DNA from: Armatimonadota bacterium
GTDB lineage: Bacteria > Armatimonadota > UBA5829 > DSUL01
Direction of reading: 5' to 3'
Assembly: GCA_020846715.1 (NCBI GenBank)
Contig: JADLDK010000001.1
Span: forward strand, 1 to 64,000
DNA length: 64,000 bases
Part shown: piece after piece, positions 37,554 to 45,310 of the stretch
Position numbering within the stretch: the first letter of the stretch is position 1
How the letters are laid out: every line of letters begins with the position of its first letter
The notes under the pieces: generated by a model
What the model saw: the letters and a program-made list of their open reading frames with translations, nothing else
Told to the model about the DNA's origin: nothing
Databases searched by the model: none
Position numbers and translations under genes: made by a program

Positions 37554-38389
37554 GAGAGGATATCCTTTCGTGTGAATATCAGCGCTGAGACGCAGAAGCA
37601 CGCGACAACGTACACAAGAAGGGCAAAAACTCCGTGACGCAAGGCGGGATAGTCTACCGGGACGTCGAAGGCGCGCAAGAACAGCTCCGAGTATGTCGTA
37701 AAAAGGTAAGGCTTAGCAGATTCAAAGTATGGGATCTGCCCGAGCACACCACACATCACCATCAAAGCCATTGTGACTCCGATGGGCACGAGCGAGTTGC
37801 TGGACAGGGTAGAAACGAGAAAAGCTACACTTGCGACCGCCAACACATACACTGCTGCCAGTCCGTAGGAGAGGGTCAGCCGGTGCACCCCTTCTGCTAT
37901 CCCAAAGTAGCTGACTCCATCCCACCCGAAGCTCACCAGCCCACCGACACCAAACAGGGCCCAGCCTACAGTCAGCGCCGCCACCCCGAGAAAGGCCGTC
38001 AATGCCCCCACATAGACAATGGCCAAAGTGAACTTTGCACTCAACAATGCGAAACGATTTACAGGGCGAGTCAGCACAGTGCGCAGGGTTCCGTCTGCAG
38101 CCTCCCCGGAAATCTGATCACCTGCCACCAGACTCACGAACAGAGGGAGAAAGAGAAAGACTGTCATCGGCAGTACGACTCTGGCCAGAAAGAGCGCGTT
38201 GACGGGCGAGCCGTAAATCTGAAAGTTCGGCTGCCGGGTGAGCCGCCCAACAAAGTGAGAAGCATCTCCGTACTTCAACCCGATGGCCACAGCCAGCACA
38301 ATGCCCAGCAGCCCAAATGTTCCGATGTGCGTGCGCAGGCGACGAAACTGCTTGAATATCTCTATGCCAAACAGCCCAAAAGTGCTCAC
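37550..38389 (-). CDS. ABC-2 type transporter permease
   Basis: A 279-residue membrane protein with six predicted helices: GIVLAVAIGL, ARVVLPMTVFLFLPLFVSLVAG, FTLAIVYVGALTAFLGVAALTVGWALFG, YGLAAVYVLAVASVAFLVSTL, VPIGVTMALMVMCGVLG and HGVFALLVYVVACFCVSALIF. The loop GDQISGEAADGTLRTVLTRPVNR is typical of ABC-2 permeases of the NatB/YhaP-like group (E..dGTlr.lL..Pv.R). The GTG start overlaps the ATPase stop as GTGA, and the gene ends in a TTGA overlap with the LolA-like gene. With the ATPase upstream it forms an exporter. The substrate is unknown; TolC, the LolA-like protein and the RND genes in the same transcript suggest envelope export. Confidence 0.9.
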   Translation of the reverse strand: MSTFGLFGIEIFKQFRRLRTHIGTFGLLGIVLAVAIGLKYGDASHFVGRLTRQPNFQIYGSPVNALFLARVVLPMTVFLFLPLFVSLVAGDQISGEAADGTLRTVLTRPVNRFALLSAKFTLAIVYVGALTAFLGVAALTVGWALFGVGGLVSFGWDGVSYFGIAEGVHRLTLSYGLAAVYVLAVASVAFLVSTLSSNSLVPIGVTMALMVMCGVLGQIPYFESAKPYLFTTYSELFLRAFDVPVDYPALRHGVFALLVYVVACFCVSALIFTRKDILS

Positions 38390-39345
38390 TGCAGCTCAGC
38401 AGCCTCCACTTCCGCCTGGTCCCGTACGAGCTGCAGATACACATCCTCCAGCGTCTGTTTTCGGCGCTCAATCGCGCTGACTTTGAAACCCTTTCCAACG
38501 AGAATAGTATTTGCCTCTGCCGCTTGCGCTCGGTCCATGTGAATCGCCACCCGCGTGTCGTCCGTCCAGTGCGGAGCAAGTCCCATGGTAGCCTGGATCA
38601 GGGCCGCAGCTTCTTCTGGCCGATCGACTTCAAACTCAACAGGTCCAAAATGGTTGCCGAGAAGTTGTGAAACGGCGCCCTGCACCATAAGCCGGCCGTT
38701 TGCAATAACGGCAACGTGCGAACAAACCTGCTCAACCTCGTGAAGCAAATGGCTGGACAGAAACACTGTCATTCCGTGCCTTGTGCCGAGATCGCGAATC
38801 AGGTCTCGCACCTCGCGTACGCCCTCCGGATCAAGTCCGTTGGTTGGCTCATCCAGAATCACCAGATCTGGCCGAGGAGCCAGCGCCGAGGCGATGCCAA
38901 GCCTTTGCTTCATCCCGTGTGAATACGTCCTGACTTTGGAATCTGCCCGGTGCAAAATCCCAACGAGTTTGAGCGCCTGAGTGACATCGTCCTCTGATGC
39001 GCCGCCGGACAGACGGGCGAAGAGTCGCACGTTTTGCCGCCCCGTCAGATACGAGTAAAAGGCGGGAATCTCGACCATGGCCCCGACACGTTTCAGCGCC
39101 TTGGTACGCTCCAGGGCCACGTCGCGACCAAGCAGAGTCACAACTCCCGCACTCGGACTCACCAGACCAAGCATCATCCTGATCGTGGTGGACTTTCCAG
39201 CGCCGTTGGGGCCCAGAAATCCGAATGTCTGTCCCCTGTCCACCTTCAAGTCCAGACGATCGACCGCAGTAAAGCTGCCGAACCTCTTCGATAGACCTGC
39301 CGCGATAAGACAAGGTTCATCCGTCGTCTGGAGGTCTGCGGTCAA
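38386..39345 (-). CDS. ABC transporter ATP-binding protein
   Basis: A 319-residue ATPase of the ABC-2 exporter type. Walker A is GPNGAGKST (residues 45-53), the Q-loop region is MLGLVSPSAG..., the signature is YSHGMKQRLGIASAL, Walker B is LVILDEPTNGLDPEG and the H-loop is FLSSHLLHEVEQV. The C-terminal extension of about 100 residues (VEFEVDRPEEAAALI...) is usual for CcmA/NatA-like ATPases. The start is a TTG overlapping the tolC stop as TTGA; no ribosome-binding site is visible, so translation is probably coupled to tolC. It powers the permease encoded next. Confidence 0.95.
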   Translation of the reverse strand: MTADLQTTDEPCLIAAGLSKRFGSFTAVDRLDLKVDRGQTFGFLGPNGAGKSTTIRMMLGLVSPSAGVVTLLGRDVALERTKALKRVGAMVEIPAFYSYLTGRQNVRLFARLSGGASEDDVTQALKLVGILHRADSKVRTYSHGMKQRLGIASALAPRPDLVILDEPTNGLDPEGVREVRDLIRDLGTRHGMTVFLSSHLLHEVEQVCSHVAVIANGRLMVQGAVSQLLGNHFGPVEFEVDRPEEAAALIQATMGLAPHWTDDTRVAIHMDRAQAAEANTILVGKGFKVSAIERRKQTLEDVYLQLVRDQAEVEAAELQ

Positions 39346-40778
39346 TCGAGTGCGTAAGACGGCTCCCCGGTGGCCCGGGCAAGGCGCGCATAGGCAAGAA
39401 GCACATCGTAGCGCGCATTGACAACGTTGGTCTGCGCTTGAGTGTAGGCGACCTCAGCATCGGTGATTTCAACAGGTGTCCCGACACCCGCTTCATAGCG
39501 CACCTGAGCGAGGCGCAGCGCTTCCTGCGCCTGCGCTTGAGTTGTCTGCGCTGTCGCAAGACGCTTCTCAGCGTTTTGAATGCTGACATACGCCTGCTCT
39601 ACGTCCAGCCGGATATTGAGGTCTGTCTGATCGTAGCTTGCCTTTGCTGTTTCCAGGTTGGCCTTGGCCTGCTCAATCCTGCCTCTTGTGACGCCTCCAT
39701 CAAAAATGGGGATACTAACGCTGAGGAGCAGGTCAGAGGTGAACTGCCGCGGCTGAAAGAGTGTTGTGTTCCCGTTGTAGTTGTAGTGAAAGGCCAACTG
39801 AAGAGAGGGCGAGAGACCTGCTCGCGCAATGTGGATGCCTTTTTTTGCGGCCTCGATCGAAGCCTCATTCGCTTCAGCTTCCGGACGGCTGGACTCTCCT
39901 TCCTTGATAAGCTGGTCAACTTCTGGCAACGTACGCGGCTGGATATCTGGAGACTGGAGACGCACAGGAAAAACCAGACGCACGCCCAGTGTATTTGCCA
40001 GGGCAATCTCCGCAATCCGCACGCCATTTTGCGCGCTTATCAAGGTCTGCTCGGCATTGGCCAGATCAGTCTGTGCGCGAAGCACGTCAAACTTCGGAGC
40101 GGAACCCGCTTCCAGACGCACGTTTGCCAGGCGAAGCTGCTCTTTGTAGAGCGCCACGGACTCCCCTGCAACGCGCTCCTGCTCAAGCGCCTGCAGCAAT
40201 GCGTAATAATTCTGGCGAACAACGAGAAGAAGCTGCTGACGATTGGTTTCGAAATCGTACAGCGCAGCCCGCTGTTGGTAGTGCGCTGCACTCACGCCTG
40301 CTCCGAGCGCTCCCGAGACGTCGACAGGCTGTGCGAGAGTGGCGGTAGCGCGCTTGGAGTCAATCTGCCCCAACTCAACTTTCTGCGTATTTGGAGGCGT
40401 CCCAAAAGTAGCCGTCTCAACCTTATCAAACCTTTGATAGCTGGCATTAATGCTGAGATTCGGCAGCCGTGCGCCACGGGCCTGGACAAGCACACCTCCA
40501 GCGCGCCGGTAGGCTTCCTTGGCGATTGACAGACCCGGATTGTGAGCCAAAGCCAAATTGACAGCCTGATTGAGCGTAAGAGGATTGGCTTCCGTTGTTT
40601 CCAGAGTCTGTGGCGGGCTGGACGGCTCCGCGCTGGGTTTGGGAACCTGCGGAAGATCCGTGTTGTTGACCGCTGAGAGCGCAGGCACACTCACCGTGAG
40701 TAGAAAGGCCACTGCGAGAGTCGAGAGAAATTTACAAACGCTATCGTTCACTGGCGTGGTCCGATGCCTCCGTGTCAC
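39342..40778 (-). CDS. TolC-family outer-membrane efflux channel
   Basis: A 478-residue outer-membrane factor. An N-terminal hydrophobic stretch (KFLSTLAVAFLLTVSVPALSA) is a signal peptide. Two repeated TolC/OEP halves follow, with LTLNQAVNLALAHNPGLSIAKE at the start of the first and ADEANEASIEAAKKGI at the start of the second. Long Ala/Gln-rich helices (EVAYTQAQTNVVNARYDVLLAY) end each half. The start is uncertain: a GTG at 40778 overlaps the upstream regulator gene by 38 nt, and a GTG at 40751 overlaps by 11 nt with GGAGG 15 nt before it. As the outer-membrane exit duct, it can serve both the RND pump and the ABC exporter encoded downstream. Confidence 0.92.
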   Translation of the reverse strand: MTRRHRTTPVNDSVCKFLSTLAVAFLLTVSVPALSAVNNTDLPQVPKPSAEPSSPPQTLETTEANPLTLNQAVNLALAHNPGLSIAKEAYRRAGGVLVQARGARLPNLSINASYQRFDKVETATFGTPPNTQKVELGQIDSKRATATLAQPVDVSGALGAGVSAAHYQQRAALYDFETNRQQLLLVVRQNYYALLQALEQERVAGESVALYKEQLRLANVRLEAGSAPKFDVLRAQTDLANAEQTLISAQNGVRIAEIALANTLGVRLVFPVRLQSPDIQPRTLPEVDQLIKEGESSRPEAEANEASIEAAKKGIHIARAGLSPSLQLAFHYNYNGNTTLFQPRQFTSDLLLSVSIPIFDGGVTRGRIEQAKANLETAKASYDQTDLNIRLDVEQAYVSIQNAEKRLATAQTTQAQAQEALRLAQVRYEAGVGTPVEITDAEVAYTQAQTNVVNARYDVLLAYARLARATGEPSYALD

Positions 40779-41001
40779 TCATTCGTTCAAGCCCTTTCAT
40801 GAACTTGCTGAGAAAGTCGCGCATGGCTTCGACGCCACAGAGGATGACGCCATTGGACGGTGGATGCGCCATAACGAGCAGCTTGTCTCCAGTGTTGATA
40901 CCTAGGCGCCTTCGCGCCTCCGCTGGAATGACAACCTGCCCTCGCTCCCCAACCGTCACGGTACCGAAGAACTGATCTTCGAGCGAATCACAAGAAGGCA
41001 T
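40741..41001 (-). CDS. AbrB/MazE-family DNA-binding regulator heading the export operon
   Basis: An 86-residue protein with a SpoVT-AbrB swapped-hairpin domain at residues 10-50: FFGTVTVGERGQVVIPAEARRRLGI, then NTGDKLLVMAHP. The rest is a short helical tail (VEAMRDFLSKFMKGLERM) that may dimerise. AGGAG lies 6 nt before the ATG. Although antitoxins share this fold, no toxin gene is adjacent; the next gene is tolC, which overlaps it. It is therefore more likely a self-regulating repressor of the export operon, possibly acting on the direct repeat in its own leader. Confidence 0.87.
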   Translation of the reverse strand: MPSCDSLEDQFFGTVTVGERGQVVIPAEARRRLGINTGDKLLVMAHPPSNGVILCGVEAMRDFLSKFMKGLERMSDTEASDHASER

Positions 41002-41015
41002 GATTGCTCCTATTC

Positions 41016-41030
41016 GTATGAAAAGTATGA
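41016..41030 (-). repeat. Direct repeat in the export operon leader, candidate operator
   Basis: The plus-strand sequence GTATGAAAAGTATGA is two GTATGA units three bases apart, lying between the predicted transcription start and the start codon of the AbrB-like gene. AbrB-type regulators bind short repeated AT-rich motifs, so this could be the autoregulatory operator. This is a guess from position. Confidence 0.35.
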
Positions 41031-41048
41031 CATGGCGTCACCCGCTTG

Positions 41049-41078
41049 ATTATTGCGCAGCGACCTCTGTGATGTCAA
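41049..41078 (-). promoter_or_regulatory. Promoter of the eight-gene export operon
   Basis: On the minus strand a perfect TTGACA (41078-41073) is followed after 18 nt by AATAAT (41054-41049), about 48 nt before the AbrB-like gene. It is the only good promoter-like pair found in front of the operon. Confidence 0.62.
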
Positions 41079-41148
41079 GAGGAACAGAAGCCGTAAGCCG
41101 TGTTTCGCGCGGATTGTCTTTACGTGTAGAGCGAAACTAAAGCTTCAG

Positions 41149-41178
41149 TTGTAGTTTGTGTGGCGCGGGTGGTAGAAT
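41149..41178 (+). promoter_or_regulatory. Promoter of the MoxR/DUF58 operon
   Basis: TTGTAG (41149-41154) and TAGAAT (41173-41178) are separated by 18 nt, about 68 nt before the first gene of the rightward operon. The -10 matches the TAGAAT form seen elsewhere in the window. Confidence 0.6.
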
Positions 41179-41245
41179 GACCGTGTCCTGGGATCTGAGA
41201 CATGCGGATGTGCCCGGGCTCAGTTCTGCCCGACGAGAAAAACAT

Positions 41246-42190
41246 ATGCAACCCGGCAGACCCATTCTTCGACCGCTCAATGCGACCAGTCTTGTTGACG
41301 AAAGCATCTACCTTTACCGCAGCAACTTCCTGCTCTTCTTCGGAATTTCTTCGGTTCTCGTCGTGCCAGCGAGCATGCTGGCGTATTTGCTGGGGTCAAT
41401 AATCGCCACGTTCATTCCACTTCCGGACATGGGACAGGCGCAAGGCCAGATGCAGACGTCAATCTCGAGCGGTGTATCCAGCGTGTTAGTCCTGCTGTTT
41501 GTGATTCCAGCCTCTCTTTTCTCCAGCGCTGTGCTCACCTATGCGGTTGCAGAGCGCTACCTCGCGCGCAATGTTACTATCAGCAGCGCATTCAAAGCTG
41601 TGATCAAGCTGTTCTGGCCACTGGCAAGAACCTTCGCGGCGATTGGGTTGGTGGCAATGGCTGTTTATCTGGGGGTGATGGCTGCGCTGGCTACTGTTCT
41701 TGCAGTAGCGCTGGCCACCCAATCCACGGGCGCCATCGTCGCTCTTGTTATTGGCGTGGCGCCATTCCTTGTCGTACTGGCGGTTCTGTGGCTGGCAGGC
41801 CTGGTGTGGATTGCCATGCTCCCATCCACATGTATCATCGAGAAAGTCTGGTATTTCAAAGCAGCGCGACGCGCGTGGATACTGGCGCGGACGCGCTTCT
41901 GGACAATTCTGGTCGTTCTTATTCTGGCTGGAATCATCCAGTCTATCCTGACAGCTCCCATATCTCTGGCCAACGAGCTCATGGCGTCGAACCTCCTGCT
42001 GGCCGGCATCTACGGCCTGGCCTACGGGCTCCTGGCCGGCTTTGCCGAGCCGATAGGCCGCGTGCCGACCGTGCTGCTGTATTTTGATGCGCGTGTGCGC
42101 AGCGAAGGCTTTGATCTGGAGCTTCTGGCGCAGGCGATGGGGCAAACACAGAGCTCCGAACAACAAGCCGTAGCCGTCCCTCCCACATGA
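41246..42190 (+). CDS. Multi-pass membrane protein of the MoxR/DUF58 cluster
   Basis: A 314-residue integral membrane protein with about six hydrophobic segments (FLLFFGISSVLVVPASMLAYLL; VLVLLFVIPASLF; FAAIGLVAMAVYLGVMAALA; VALVIGVAPFLVVLAVLWLAG; FWTILVVLILAG; LLAGIYGLAYGLLAG). It is preceded by a soluble start, RPLNATSLVDESIYLYRSNF, and ends with the recurring block LLYFDARVRSEGFDLELLAQ. This is the membrane protein that usually precedes DUF4129 genes. The ATG at 41246 is chosen because the frame back to 41156 has no membrane-protein character; its ribosome-binding site is weak. The stop overlaps the next start by 4 nt. Its exact role is unknown. Confidence 0.8.
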   Translation: MQPGRPILRPLNATSLVDESIYLYRSNFLLFFGISSVLVVPASMLAYLLGSIIATFIPLPDMGQAQGQMQTSISSGVSSVLVLLFVIPASLFSSAVLTYAVAERYLARNVTISSAFKAVIKLFWPLARTFAAIGLVAMAVYLGVMAALATVLAVALATQSTGAIVALVIGVAPFLVVLAVLWLAGLVWIAMLPSTCIIEKVWYFKAARRAWILARTRFWTILVVLILAGIIQSILTAPISLANELMASNLLLAGIYGLAYGLLAGFAEPIGRVPTVLLYFDARVRSEGFDLELLAQAMGQTQSSEQQAVAVPPT

Positions 42191-43149
42191 GACCCTTTCC
42201 GGCGGTAGCTACGGCGTGTCTGGCACTGGCGCTTGGCTCAACTATCCAGGCGAAGTCTCCGGCAATTACACTCGAGCAGTACCGCGGCCTTATCCACACG
42301 GCACAGGCACGCCTTCAGGCAAGCGCGCGCGCAGGCAATGATCTCTCCGCAGCGGCAAACGCTCTGGAGCCACTCACCCGACCTTACTTCGTGCAGATGG
42401 AATCTTGGGGCGTTGAAAGCGCGCCACTGTTCGACCAGACAGATGTGCGTCTCCTGAAGCCCAAATCCGGTTCCGTGGACTCTGAGACTCTGAAGAATGT
42501 TGCCGAAAGGCTGCAGACCGCCGCGGATGCGCTTGATGAACCGGCAGCCCCTTCCGAGCAGAGAGCGGATCAGGCTCTGCGCAAGGAACTGGAACGTTCA
42601 GAGTACCGCTCGCCGGAGTTTCTGGAGTTCTTGCGGCAGGCAGTGGAAGGGATGATGCGCTGGCTCTCCGGTCTTCTTGGGCGGGGAGGCGCGGGCACAG
42701 GCGCGGCGATACAGGCATTGTCCTGGGTTGTAACTGCGGCGGTGGCTGTCCTTCTGATGGCGCTGGCGTGGATCGCGATATTCCGAAATGGACTATTGCG
42801 CCGGAGAGCTTCAGCAAAGCCTGGTGAGCATCTGTCTGATGAGCCTGAGATTCCCGAAGACGCTCTGGACAGGGCCCGTGATCTGCAAAAGAGAGGTGAG
42901 TTCCTGCAGGCGCTGCGCCTTCTGTACCGGGCGACGCTCCTTCGTCTGCACGAGGCTGGCGCTGTCCGGATGGAGCCTGGGATGACCAATCGCGAAGTGC
43001 TCCGCCGCTTGCAGCGCCCAGATCTGAAGCAGGCCATGCGGGAGGCGACTGATCTCTTTGACGACCGTTTCTACCACATCGAGACTGCCACGTCCGATGA
43101 CTGCGCCAGCATGTTCGGTCATTACCAGCAGGTGCTTCGAGTCCTGTGA
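42187..43149 (+). CDS. DUF4129 domain protein
   Basis: A 320-residue protein with a signal peptide (ACLALALGSTIQA), a soluble helical part, a short amphipathic stretch (LEFLRQAVEGMMRWLSGLLG), one transmembrane helix (AVTVAVLLMALAWIAIF region, about 180-200) and a C-terminal cytoplasmic DUF4129 domain. The latter contains ARDLQKRGEFLQALRLLYRATLLRLHEAGAV and MTNREVLRRL, with the F-x-R-x-x-Y-like C-terminus CASMFGHYQQVL. DUF4129 proteins sit in MoxR/DUF58 clusters, often linked to transglutaminase-like proteins. The ATG overlaps the previous stop as ATGA, and its own stop overlaps the next start as GTGA. Confidence 0.88.
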   Translation: MRPFPAVATACLALALGSTIQAKSPAITLEQYRGLIHTAQARLQASARAGNDLSAAANALEPLTRPYFVQMESWGVESAPLFDQTDVRLLKPKSGSVDSETLKNVAERLQTAADALDEPAAPSEQRADQALRKELERSEYRSPEFLEFLRQAVEGMMRWLSGLLGRGGAGTGAAIQALSWVVTAAVAVLLMALAWIAIFRNGLLRRRASAKPGEHLSDEPEIPEDALDRARDLQKRGEFLQALRLLYRATLLRLHEAGAVRMEPGMTNREVLRRLQRPDLKQAMREATDLFDDRFYHIETATSDDCASMFGHYQQVLRVL

Positions 43150-44366
43150 CTGCGGTGAATCGCAAAGACATCGTCGTCGTAGGAGTGATGCTGACGGTTA
43201 CGGTGTTGCTGGCCATTCTCCTCAGCCTGGCGTCCTCTCCCAGGCAGCGCGACACTCTACTCTCTATGAGCTCTTCAAGTTACTCCGCGCGGACGCGCGG
43301 GTTGAAGGCGCTGTACCGCGGATTGACCCAGGCAGGGTACAGGACGCAGCGCTTTCGCAAACCTCTGACCCACCTATCAAACGCCGGAACGCTGTTCATA
43401 GTGCAGCCGGACGAAGCATTGAGCCAGAAGGAGCTGACAGCTTTGCGGCGATGGGTTTCCAGCGGCAACACGCTTGTGCTGGCTGCTGATGTCTTTGCTT
43501 CCGAGGAAGCCGCAAGTCCCCCCACCAGTGATGCGAACATGGACAGAGCTACTGGCTTCCAAGACCGGAGTCTGTCACTCCACCCTACCCTGCCGTCCCC
43601 GCGGCTTTTCGGCGTCCGCACACTGTCGTCGCCGGGCGAGTCACGAATTGTGGGGCGCACGTGGAATGTTCTAAGGCGCGAGTGGGTGAAAGACAAGAAG
43701 ACAGAAACGCCAATCGTCCAGCTTTTGGGAGACAGCAGTGGAATGGCAGTGGGAATGTCGCGGATGGGTCGAGGAACTATCTACACTCTGTCCGTTCCCT
43801 CTGTGATGGGCAACAAATGGCTGGGGGCCGGAGACAACATCCGTTTTCTGCTGAATATCATCGGTCCGCCCCAGACTCACAGGGCGATAATCTTTGATGA
43901 GTTTCACCACGGCTACCACGACGTCAGCCAGGAGCCGCTGTTTAACAGGTTTACGTGGCTGGGCGTCTGGCAGGCGACTCTGGCACTCGGACTGTGGTTG
44001 ATCTTCCGGGCGACGCGCTTCGGACAGATTCGACGTCCGCAGCGAAAACCACGAGAAAGGACAGAATACGTGACGGCGCTTGCGCTACTGCTGGAACGTG
44101 CAAGAGCCAACGCCCTGGCCCGTAGGACGCTCGGGGATCGGTTTGTTCAGGATCTGGCGCATGAGATCGGTCTGGCGCCGTCTGCCAGTGCCCAGACTCT
44201 GGCTGAGCGAGCAGCCCGGCGCGGCGCAGATGGCCGGCAGATCAGAGAGCTGGTAGAAGCAGCCAGACGAGCGGACACGGGAGATGAAAACAGCGATACT
44301 CTGCATCTGGCGCAGCAGTGGCGTGACACGGTTGACTATTTGAGAGGAGCGAAACAACAGCGATGA
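43146..44366 (+). CDS. DUF4350 domain membrane protein
   Basis: A 406-residue membrane protein: one N-terminal helix (IVVVGVMLTVTVLLAILLSLA), an exported alpha/beta domain, a second helix (WLGVWQATLALGLWLIFRATRFG, about 275-297) and a cytoplasmic tail. The DUF4350 pattern is clear: SSYSARTRGLKALYRGLTQAGY, GTLFIVQPDEALSQKELTALRRWVSSGNTLVLAADV, and the Phe/His-rich IIFDEFHHGY before helix 2. The GTG start overlaps the upstream stop as GTGA; its stop overlaps the moxR start as ATGA. In other bacteria DUF4350 genes stand between DUF4129 and MoxR genes. A role in envelope maturation with the MoxR ATPase is inferred. Confidence 0.87.
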   Translation: MTAVNRKDIVVVGVMLTVTVLLAILLSLASSPRQRDTLLSMSSSSYSARTRGLKALYRGLTQAGYRTQRFRKPLTHLSNAGTLFIVQPDEALSQKELTALRRWVSSGNTLVLAADVFASEEAASPPTSDANMDRATGFQDRSLSLHPTLPSPRLFGVRTLSSPGESRIVGRTWNVLRREWVKDKKTETPIVQLLGDSSGMAVGMSRMGRGTIYTLSVPSVMGNKWLGAGDNIRFLLNIIGPPQTHRAIIFDEFHHGYHDVSQEPLFNRFTWLGVWQATLALGLWLIFRATRFGQIRRPQRKPRERTEYVTALALLLERARANALARRTLGDRFVQDLAHEIGLAPSASAQTLAERAARRGADGRQIRELVEAARRADTGDENSDTLHLAQQWRDTVDYLRGAKQQR

Positions 44367-45310
44367 AGCCCGCGGAGTTGGCAGATCAGATTCGAGCGCA
44401 GATTGCGCAGGCGGTGGTTGGGCAGGATAAGGCGGTAACTGAGCTGCTCATCTGTTTTTTCTCAGGAGGCCATGCGCTGCTTGAAGGAGTCCCCGGTGTC
44501 GCAAAAACGCTCCTGGCAAAGACGCTGGCGACTGTCCTGGGCTTGCGTTTCAAGCGCATACAGTTTACGCCGGACCTGATGCCCAGCGACGTAACGGGGA
44601 CCAATGTCTTCGATATGGCGACGTCGCAGTTTTCGCTGCGCAAGGGGCCGATCTTTACGGACGTGCTGCTGGCCGATGAGATCAACCGCACGCCAGCCAA
44701 GACGCAGGCCGCGCTTCTGGAAGCGATGGAGGAGCGCACAGTCACAATTGATGGCGACACTCAGAGCCTGCCCGAGTATTTCTTCGTCACAGCGACACAA
44801 AACCCAATTGAGTACGAAGGGACGTACCCACTTCCGGAAGCGCAACTCGACCGGTTTATGATGAAGATTGCGGTCGGCTATCCGGCGGAGGCAGAAGAGA
44901 TTGGCGTCTTGACGCGCGCCCATGAAGGCTTCGATCCACACCGGCTTCAGGCCAGCGGAATCCAGCAGATCGCGCAGCCGGAGCTCTTACATTCGGTGCG
45001 CGAAGAGTGCAGAAAGGTGACAGCGCAGGAGTCACTGCTGAAATACGTAGCAGATATCGTGCGCGCCACCCGTGAGTCGTCGCTTCTTTCTCTTGGCGCC
45101 AGTCCGCGCGCTGGCGTCGCGGCGCTGATGACGGCCAAGACCTGTGCCGCGCTTGAAGGTCGTGACTATCTACTTCCGGACGACGTGCAACAGGTGGCGC
45201 ATCCGGTTCTCCGTCACCGCCTTCTCCTTCGCCCGGACGCCATGATCGAGGGACTGAACACGGATGCTGTGGTAGATCAGATACTGTCGGACGTGCCGGT
45301 ACCCCGGTGA
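44363..45310 (+). CDS. MoxR-family AAA+ ATPase
   Basis: A 315-residue AAA+ ATPase of the MoxR group, thought to act as a chaperone for assembly or activation of partner protein complexes. Walker A is GVPGVAKT (residues 42-49), Walker B is VLLADEINR with the following TPAKTQAALLEAMEE, and sensor 1 is FFVTATQNP. The lid domain has SLGASPRAGVAALMTAKTCAALEGRDY. Length is standard. It overlaps both neighbours by 4 nt (ATGA and GTGA), so MoxR and the DUF58 protein are probably made in fixed ratio. MoxR partners usually have a MIDAS or VWA domain; the DUF58 protein next door fits that. Confidence 0.95.
   Translation: MKPAELADQIRAQIAQAVVGQDKAVTELLICFFSGGHALLEGVPGVAKTLLAKTLATVLGLRFKRIQFTPDLMPSDVTGTNVFDMATSQFSLRKGPIFTDVLLADEINRTPAKTQAALLEAMEERTVTIDGDTQSLPEYFFVTATQNPIEYEGTYPLPEAQLDRFMMKIAVGYPAEAEEIGVLTRAHEGFDPHRLQASGIQQIAQPELLHSVREECRKVTAQESLLKYVADIVRATRESSLLSLGASPRAGVAALMTAKTCAALEGRDYLLPDDVQQVAHPVLRHRLLLRPDAMIEGLNTDAVVDQILSDVPVPR

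Noticed and set aside
40741-41001. AbrB-like gene as an antitoxin of a toxin-antitoxin pair
   Set aside because: No toxin-like gene (PIN, MazF, Doc) is adjacent; the neighbours are efflux genes.
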